Positions 4,629-8,753 of a stretch of 8,753 nt of DNA are shown here, in pieces. The stretch's first letter is position 1, and each line of letters opens with the position of its first letter. The stretch is taken from NCBI GenBank assembly GCA_012961755.1, contig DTYS01000275.1, positions 1-8,753 of the forward strand, given 5' to 3'. The notes beneath the pieces are model-generated. The model had not been told where the DNA came from. It did no database searches and saw nothing but the letters and a program-made list of their open reading frames with translations. The translations under genes were made by a program, and so were the position numbers. The DNA is from Candidatus Latescibacterota bacterium. Its GTDB lineage: Bacteria > Latescibacterota > 4484-107 > B68-G9.

Positions 4629-5852
4629 ATGGCTCTCGTGGTGCAGAAGTACGGGGGAAGTTCTGTGGCGACCCCTGAACTCATCCGCAAGGTGGCCGAG
4701 AGGGTCTTAAGGAAGAAGGAAGAAGGTCACGACCTCGTCGTGGTCGTGAGCGCCATGGGCAAGACCACCGACAACCTCATACGCTTAGCCGAGGAGGTGG
4801 CGGAGGAGCCCCCTCCCAGGGAGATGGACATGCTGCTATCGTCCGGGGAACAGATGTCTATGGCGCTCTTAGCGATGGCCATACAGGATATGGGGTACCC
4901 GGCCATATCCCTCACGGGCCCGCAGGCCGGAATAATGACCGACACGAGCCATAGGAAGGCCAGGATACTAGAGGTCGACACGTCCAGGGTGAGGAAGGAA
5001 CTTTCTGAGGGAAAGATAGTGATAGTCGCAGGCTTCCAGGGCTTGAGCACGGAGGGAGAGATAACGACTTTGGGCAGGGGAGGTTCCGACAGGACCGCCG
5101 TGGCCTTGGCCTATGCCCTGGGGGCCGAGCAGTGTGAGATATACACGGATGTAGAGGGCGTCTTCACCGCCGACCCCAGGATAGTCCCTGAGGCTAAGAA
5201 GATCCCCGTGATCTCGGGGGACGAGATGTTGGAGCTGGCAAGTTCGGGTGCCAAGGTCATGGAGGCAAGGTCGGTGGAGTTCGCCACGAAGTACGGGGTC
5301 GAGGTCCACGTACGTTCCACGTTCAGCGACGAACCCGGGACTATAATAAAGAGGGAGGACCCTGCTATGGAGAAGGTCTTAGTGAGGGGGATAGCCTTGG
5401 ATACCAAGGAGGCCAAAGTCACGATAAGGAGGGTTCCGGACAGGCCCGGCGTGGCCGCGGCCATATTCTCACCCTTGGCGGACGCCAACGTAAACGTCGA
5501 CATGATAGTCCAAAACGTGAGCCAGGACGGCTTCACGGACCTATCCTTCACCGTGAGTACATCCGACCTCAAGACTGCCTTGGCAATCTGTGAGGGGACC
5601 AAGGCCAGGGTGGGGGCCGAGGAGGTCACCGCCGACGAGGATGTGGCCAAGGTCTCGATCGTCGGGGTGGGTATGCGCTCCCATGCGGGCGTGGCGGCCA
5701 AGATGTTCAAGGCGTTGGCCGACGAAGGGATAAATATAGAAATGATAACAACATCTGAGATAAGGATATCGTGCGTAGTGAGGAAGGAACGGGGGGAGAG
5801 GGCTGTGAGGGCGCTCCACAGGGCCTTCGAGCTCGACAGGGAGCCGAGATGA
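4629..5852 (+). CDS. lysC: Aspartate kinase with two ACT domains
   Basis: Aspartokinase, which phosphorylates L-aspartate with ATP as the first step toward lysine, threonine and methionine. Of 407 residues, the kinase domain covers about 1-240, with KYGGSS (7-12) at the nucleotide/aspartate site and TTLGRGGSDRTA (146-157). Two ACT domains follow, about 263-325 (RRVPDRPGVAAAIF) and 341-403 (SIVGVGMRSHAGVA, MITTSEIRIS), which bind the feedback amino acid. The length equals the single-function B. subtilis/C. glutamicum type rather than the fused aspartokinase-homoserine dehydrogenase. GGGAGGG stands three bases before the ATG, 10 nt after the phosphomutase gene; proC overlaps its end by 4 nt. 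An internal start at Met247 suggests a separate beta subunit. Whether lysine or threonine is the inhibitor cannot be read from the sequence. Confidence 0.98.
   Translation: MALVVQKYGGSSVATPELIRKVAERVLRKKEEGHDLVVVVSAMGKTTDNLIRLAEEVAEEPPPREMDMLLSSGEQMSMALLAMAIQDMGYPAISLTGPQAGIMTDTSHRKARILEVDTSRVRKELSEGKIVIVAGFQGLSTEGEITTLGRGGSDRTAVALAYALGAEQCEIYTDVEGVFTADPRIVPEAKKIPVISGDEMLELASSGAKVMEARSVEFATKYGVEVHVRSTFSDEPGTIIKREDPAMEKVLVRGIALDTKEAKVTIRRVPDRPGVAAAIFSPLADANVNVDMIVQNVSQDGFTDLSFTVSTSDLKTALAICEGTKARVGAEEVTADEDVAKVSIVGVGMRSHAGVAAKMFKALADEGINIEMITTSEIRISCVVRKERGERAVRALHRAFELDREPR
5353..5369 (+). promoter_or_regulatory. Internal ribosome site and start for the LysC beta subunit
   Basis: GGGAGG (5353-5358) lies eight bases before an in-frame ATG (5367-5369, Met247). 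The product, 5367-5852, would be 161 residues containing both ACT domains and no kinase domain. In B. subtilis and C. glutamicum aspartokinases the beta subunit of the alpha2-beta2 enzyme arises from an in-frame start at the equivalent place, with about the same length. Confidence 0.7.
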
Positions 5853-6655
5853 GGGTAGCTCTGCTGGGTGTTGGGAACATGGGCACTAGTCTCCTCAGGG
5901 GTTGGATGAGGAGGGAGGGGATCGAGGTCTCGGTCTGGGACCCCCTGCCCCTAAGGAGGGAGGAGGCAGGAAGGCTCGGAGCGAAGGTCGTATCCTCGAA
6001 CCCCGAGGCGGTACAAGACGCGGACGTGGTGGTCTTAGCCGTGAAGCCGGGTAAGGTGGAGGAGGTCCTGGACGAGGTAGGAAGTTCGCTCCCCGACGGG
6101 GGTATGCTCCTGTCGGTAGCTGCCGGCGTGCCCACGGCCTTTTTGGAGGGAAGGCTGGGAAGGAGTTACCCCGTCGTGAGGGCAATGCCCAACTCCCCTG
6201 CCCTCGTAGGGGTCGGAATCTCGGCCGTATGCCCCGGAAAGTGGGCCTCCGATGAGCATCTCGAAAGGGCCGAGGCCCTGCTCGGGGTGGTGGGCGAGGT
6301 GGTGAGGACGGAAGAGAAACTTATGGACGCGGTAACGGGGCTTTCAGGAAGCGGCCCTGCCTACGTGTACACGTTCTTAGAGGCCCTCGTGGACGGAGGG
6401 GTGCTCGTAGGCCTTCCGAGGGACTTAGCCCTCAAGCTCGCCCTGGGCACGGTACTGGGCGCGGCCAAGATGGCGAAGGAGACGGGGGAGGACCTATCGT
6501 CCCTCAGGGGAAGGGTGACCTCCCCGGGTGGGACCACCATAGCAGGCCTTTACGCCTTGGAGAAGATGATGTTCAGGGCCGCAGTTATGGGGGCCGTGGA
6601 GGCTGCTACGAAACGCTCCGGGGAGCTTAGGGATGAGCTTTATAGTGATAGTTGA
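5849..6655 (+). CDS. proC: Pyrroline-5-carboxylate reductase
   Basis: Catalyses the last step of proline synthesis, reducing 1-pyrroline-5-carboxylate with NAD(P)H in the cytosol. The protein is 268 residues, against 269 in E. coli. The N-terminal Rossmann fold has GVGNMG at 7-12. AVKP (64-67) and RAMPNSPA (111-118) follow, and the C-terminal helical dimer domain carries GLSGSGPAY (164-172) and the ProC signature VTSPGGTT (223-230). The chosen ATG overlaps the lysC stop as ATGA and has AGGGAG five bases upstream. An in-frame ATG at 5771 would add 26 residues unlike the family and is not used. hisH begins 23 nt before the stop, so translation of the two is probably coupled. Confidence 0.98.
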   Translation: MRVALLGVGNMGTSLLRGWMRREGIEVSVWDPLPLRREEAGRLGAKVVSSNPEAVQDADVVVLAVKPGKVEEVLDEVGSSLPDGGMLLSVAAGVPTAFLEGRLGRSYPVVRAMPNSPALVGVGISAVCPGKWASDEHLERAEALLGVVGEVVRTEEKLMDAVTGLSGSGPAYVYTFLEALVDGGVLVGLPRDLALKLALGTVLGAAKMAKETGEDLSSLRGRVTSPGGTTIAGLYALEKMMFRAAVMGAVEAATKRSGELRDELYSDS

Positions 6656-7238
6656 CTACGGGATGGGGAACCTCAGGAGCGTCCAGAAGGGTTTCCAGAG
6701 GATGGGCTTCCGAGCGGAGGTCTCCTCGGACCCGGACGCCGTGGCCCGGGCCGGGAAGCTGGTCCTTCCGGGCGTCGGGGCCTTCGGGGACGCCATGGAG
6801 GAGCTGAGGAAGAGGGGGCTTGCGGAGGCCGTAGTTGAGGCCGTGGGGAGGGGGACCCCCCTCCTGGGGATATGCCTGGGGCTCCAGCTCCTGTTCCAGG
6901 AGAGCGAAGAAGGGGGAAGGTACGAGGGCCTCGGGCTCCTCGAGGGAAGGGTGAGGAAGTTCCCGGACGGCCTCCTAGTCCCCCAGATAGGATGGAACCA
7001 GGTGCACATCAGGAAACCTGGTCCGCTCTTCTCCGGAATCCAGGACGGGTCCTTCTTCTACTTCGTCCATTCGTACTACGTCGAGCCCGAGGATCCGGAG
7101 GATATCGTAGCCGAGACCGAGTACGGGATATCCTACGCATCCGCCGTCGGAAGGGGGAACGTCTTAGGGGTGCAGTTCCATCCCGAGAAGAGCCAGAGGA
7201 CGGGTCTTAAACTCCTGGAGAACTTTGGGAGGCTCTGA
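6633..7238 (+). CDS. hisH: Imidazole glycerol phosphate synthase, glutaminase subunit
   Basis: Class I glutamine amidotransferase that releases ammonia from glutamine and channels it to HisF, which makes imidazole glycerol phosphate and AICAR in histidine synthesis. The 201 residues include the start VDYGMGNLRSV, LPGVGAFGDAM, the nucleophile elbow GICLGLQLLF with Cys81, the PQIGWN segment (117-122) near the oxyanion site, and VQFHPEKS with His183 and Glu185, completing the triad. The ATG at 6633 lies inside the end of proC with GGGGAG about six bases upstream; a GTG at 6645 is a weaker choice. Its stop shares one base with the hisA start. hisF, its partner, is not in the window. Confidence 0.98.
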   Translation: MSFIVIVDYGMGNLRSVQKGFQRMGFRAEVSSDPDAVARAGKLVLPGVGAFGDAMEELRKRGLAEAVVEAVGRGTPLLGICLGLQLLFQESEEGGRYEGLGLLEGRVRKFPDGLLVPQIGWNQVHIRKPGPLFSGIQDGSFFYFVHSYYVEPEDPEDIVAETEYGISYASAVGRGNVLGVQFHPEKSQRTGLKLLENFGRL

Positions 7239-7984
7239 TGCTCGTCCTCCCGGCCGTGGACATAAAGGGAGGAAGGTGCGTGAGGCTCCTCCGTGGGGAG
7301 AGGGGAAGCGAGAAGGTGTACTCCGACGACCCAGTGCGTGCGGCGCTCGTGTGGCAGTATGAAGGTGCGAGGCTAATCCACGTGGTGGACCTGGACGGGG
7401 CGTGGGAGGGGATGCCCAGGAACTGGAAGGTCGTATCCCGAATCCTGAAGGCGGTGGAGGTTCCGATCCAGCTCGGGGGAGGGCTCAGGTCCCTGGAGGC
7501 CATAGGTAGGGTCCTGGATGCCGGGGTGGAGAGGGTGGTGTTGGGAACAGCGGCCGTGGAGGAGCCCCAGCTCGTGGCGGAGGCGGTGCGCCGGTTCGGA
7601 CCTGAGAGGATAATCGTAGGTGTGGACGTGAAGGACGGGGAGGTGGCCGTGAAGGGGTGGACCGAGGGCTCGGGCCTTCCCCCCTCCGTACTCGGGCTCA
7701 GGATGAGGGACCTTGGGGTCGTCAGGGCGCTTTACACGGACATCTCTAGGGACGGAGCGCTCTCAGGTCCGAACATCGAGGCTATAAGGAAATTTACCGA
7801 ATCTACAGGACTTAAGCTCATAGCCTCCGGAGGTATATCCTCCTTGGGAGATGTTTGTAAGGTGAAGGAACTTGAACACTTAGGCGTCGAGGGGATGGTC
7901 GTGGGGAGGGCCCTCTACGAGGGGAGGCTCTCGCTGAGGGAGGCCATCGAGGTTGCGGGAGGAACCTTTTGGGGCTTTAGATGA
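7238..7984 (+). CDS. hisA: ProFAR isomerase (phosphoribosylformimino-5-aminoimidazole carboxamide ribotide isomerase)
   Basis: Opens the aminoaldose of ProFAR to the aminoketose PRFAR, the substrate of HisH/HisF; an Amadori rearrangement in a cytosolic TIM barrel. The 248 residues are the normal length. The catalytic acids are Asp8 (LPAVDIKGG) and Asp130 (VGVDVKDG), with LYTDISRDGAL (165-175, Asp168) following. Phosphate-binding loops are IQLGGGLRS in the first half and ASGGISS (196-202) plus VGRALYEG (222-229) in the second. W141 after VKG and the general pattern favour HisA over HisF, and I see no sign of the dual HisA/TrpF PriA type, although I did not test that formally. The start is TGATG with the hisH stop; GGGAGG lies five bases upstream. 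The stop overlaps the next ATG as ATGA. Confidence 0.97.
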   Translation: MLVLPAVDIKGGRCVRLLRGERGSEKVYSDDPVRAALVWQYEGARLIHVVDLDGAWEGMPRNWKVVSRILKAVEVPIQLGGGLRSLEAIGRVLDAGVERVVLGTAAVEEPQLVAEAVRRFGPERIIVGVDVKDGEVAVKGWTEGSGLPPSVLGLRMRDLGVVRALYTDISRDGALSGPNIEAIRKFTESTGLKLIASGGISSLGDVCKVKELEHLGVEGMVVGRALYEGRLSLREAIEVAGGTFWGFR

Positions 7985-8753
7985 AGGCAGCGGTCATAGA
8001 AGGACCGGGCAGGGCTGTGGTAGAAGACCTTCCCGAGCCCGAGCCGGCCCCGGACGAAGTAGTGATCGAGGTGGACTCCGCGGGGATCTGCGGCACCGAC
8101 CTCCACCTCCTGAGGGGGAAGCTTCCCTACCCGTACCCGATAATACCCGGACACGAGGTCGTGGGCACCGTGGTGGAGGTTGGAAGGGATGTATCGAACG
8201 TAGAGCCGGGCAGTAGGGTCACATTCGACCCCAACATCCCCTGCGGGGAATGCTACTTCTGCAGGAGGATGCGCTTCAACCATTGCCTGAACTGGCAGGG
8301 GATAGGTATAACCAGGGGGGGTGGCTTCGCGGAGAAGGTGGCAGTTCCAGGGAAGGTGATCTATCCTGTAGCGGACATGCCCTTCGAAAGGGCGGTATTT
8401 GCTGAGCCGTTAGCCTGCGTCGTCTACGGAGTACTGAGGGCCGAGCCCAAGCCCGGTGACATGGTCCTCCTGTTCGGGGCCGGTCCCGTAGGCCTGCTCC
8501 TCCTCCAGGTCCTCAAGGTGGCAGGCGCCGCCTCGGTCACGGTCGTAGAGGTGATGGAGGACAGGCTGAGGCTGGCGGAGGTGCTCGGAGCCGACAGGAC
8601 GGTACAGGCCGGCCACGAGGAAGCTCTGAGGGAGGAGGCTCCCTTGGGGTACGACATCGTGGTGGACGCGACCGGTGTCCCGGAGGTCGTCTCCAGGTGC
8701 GCCGATCTCGTGATCCCGGGAGGCAAGGTGCTGCTCTTCGGAGTGTGCCCGGA
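7981..8753 (+). CDS. Zinc-dependent MDR alcohol/polyol dehydrogenase (3' end outside window)
   Basis: The first 257 codons of a medium-chain dehydrogenase, still open at the window end (the family is about 340-350 residues). It starts in an ATGA overlap with hisA. Seen in order: catalytic zinc ligand Cys37 in GICGTDLH, PGHE with His58/Glu59, four structural-zinc Cys at 88, 91, 94 and 102 (CGECYFC), FAEPLACVVYG with Glu142, and the dinucleotide loop GAGPVG (166-171). Glu190 at the end of the second Rossmann strand suggests NAD rather than NADP. The FDPNIPCGEC and AEPLAC patterns resemble sorbitol/arabinitol-type polyol dehydrogenases more than L-threonine dehydrogenase, so the substrate may be a polyol, but it cannot be fixed from sequence. 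Its tight link to hisA is unexpected for a catabolic enzyme. L-threonine 3-dehydrogenase and histidinol dehydrogenase were considered; the latter belongs to a different family. Confidence 0.93.
   Translation, partial: MKAAVIEGPGRAVVEDLPEPEPAPDEVVIEVDSAGICGTDLHLLRGKLPYPYPIIPGHEVVGTVVEVGRDVSNVEPGSRVTFDPNIPCGECYFCRRMRFNHCLNWQGIGITRGGGFAEKVAVPGKVIYPVADMPFERAVFAEPLACVVYGVLRAEPKPGDMVLLFGAGPVGLLLLQVLKVAGAASVTVVEVMEDRLRLAEVLGADRTVQAGHEEALREEAPLGYDIVVDATGVPEVVSRCADLVIPGGKVLLFGVCP

Noticed and set aside
5771..5848. Longer N-terminus for ProC
   Set aside because: The extra 26 residues are Gly/Glu/Arg-rich, lie inside lysC and precede the normal family start MRVALLGVGNMG, which has its own ribosome site.

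Overview
The window reads as part of a bacterial chromosome. It encodes LexA, an outer-membrane-type beta-barrel protein with a signal peptide, and promoters of the -35/-10 type. The barrel points to a diderm cell. The DNA is GC-rich, Arg is written mostly as AGG and Ile often as ATA, and the coding is very compact, a pattern common in thermophiles. An uncultured thermophilic diderm lineage (WOR-3/Hydrothermae-like candidate phyla come to mind) would fit, but that is a guess.

Layout. Positions 1-225 hold no gene I can name. Positions 226-3043 are a tight minus-strand operon read in the order beta-barrel protein, lexA, pduL (phosphate acyltransferase). Consecutive genes overlap by 4 and 1 nt. 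lexA appears to start at a CTG inside the stop codon of the barrel gene. An ATG/GTG/TTG gene caller would start it 46 codons late and lose most of its DNA-binding domain.

Positions 3044-3463 are a divergent control region. I see one candidate minus-strand promoter and two plus-strand promoters. All three have a 17-bp spacer and the same TATATT -10 box, and each has a different palindrome at or next to its start point.

Positions 3464-8753 are a plus-strand operon: an ApgM-family phosphomutase (possibly the proposed homoserine kinase), lysC, proC, hisH, hisA and a zinc alcohol/polyol dehydrogenase cut by the window edge. Gaps are 10 nt or less and most junctions overlap. The first two genes fit the aspartate/threonine pathway, proC makes proline, and hisH/hisA belong to histidine synthesis, so this is a mixed amino-acid operon. 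lysC carries an internal ribosome site at Met247, where a separate regulatory beta subunit would begin.

I found no mobile element, CRISPR array, tRNA or rRNA. The core enzymes are ordinary. The points of interest are the lexA start, the lexA operon context, the palindromic promoter region, the Cys-rich N-terminus of PduL and the identity of the phosphomutase.
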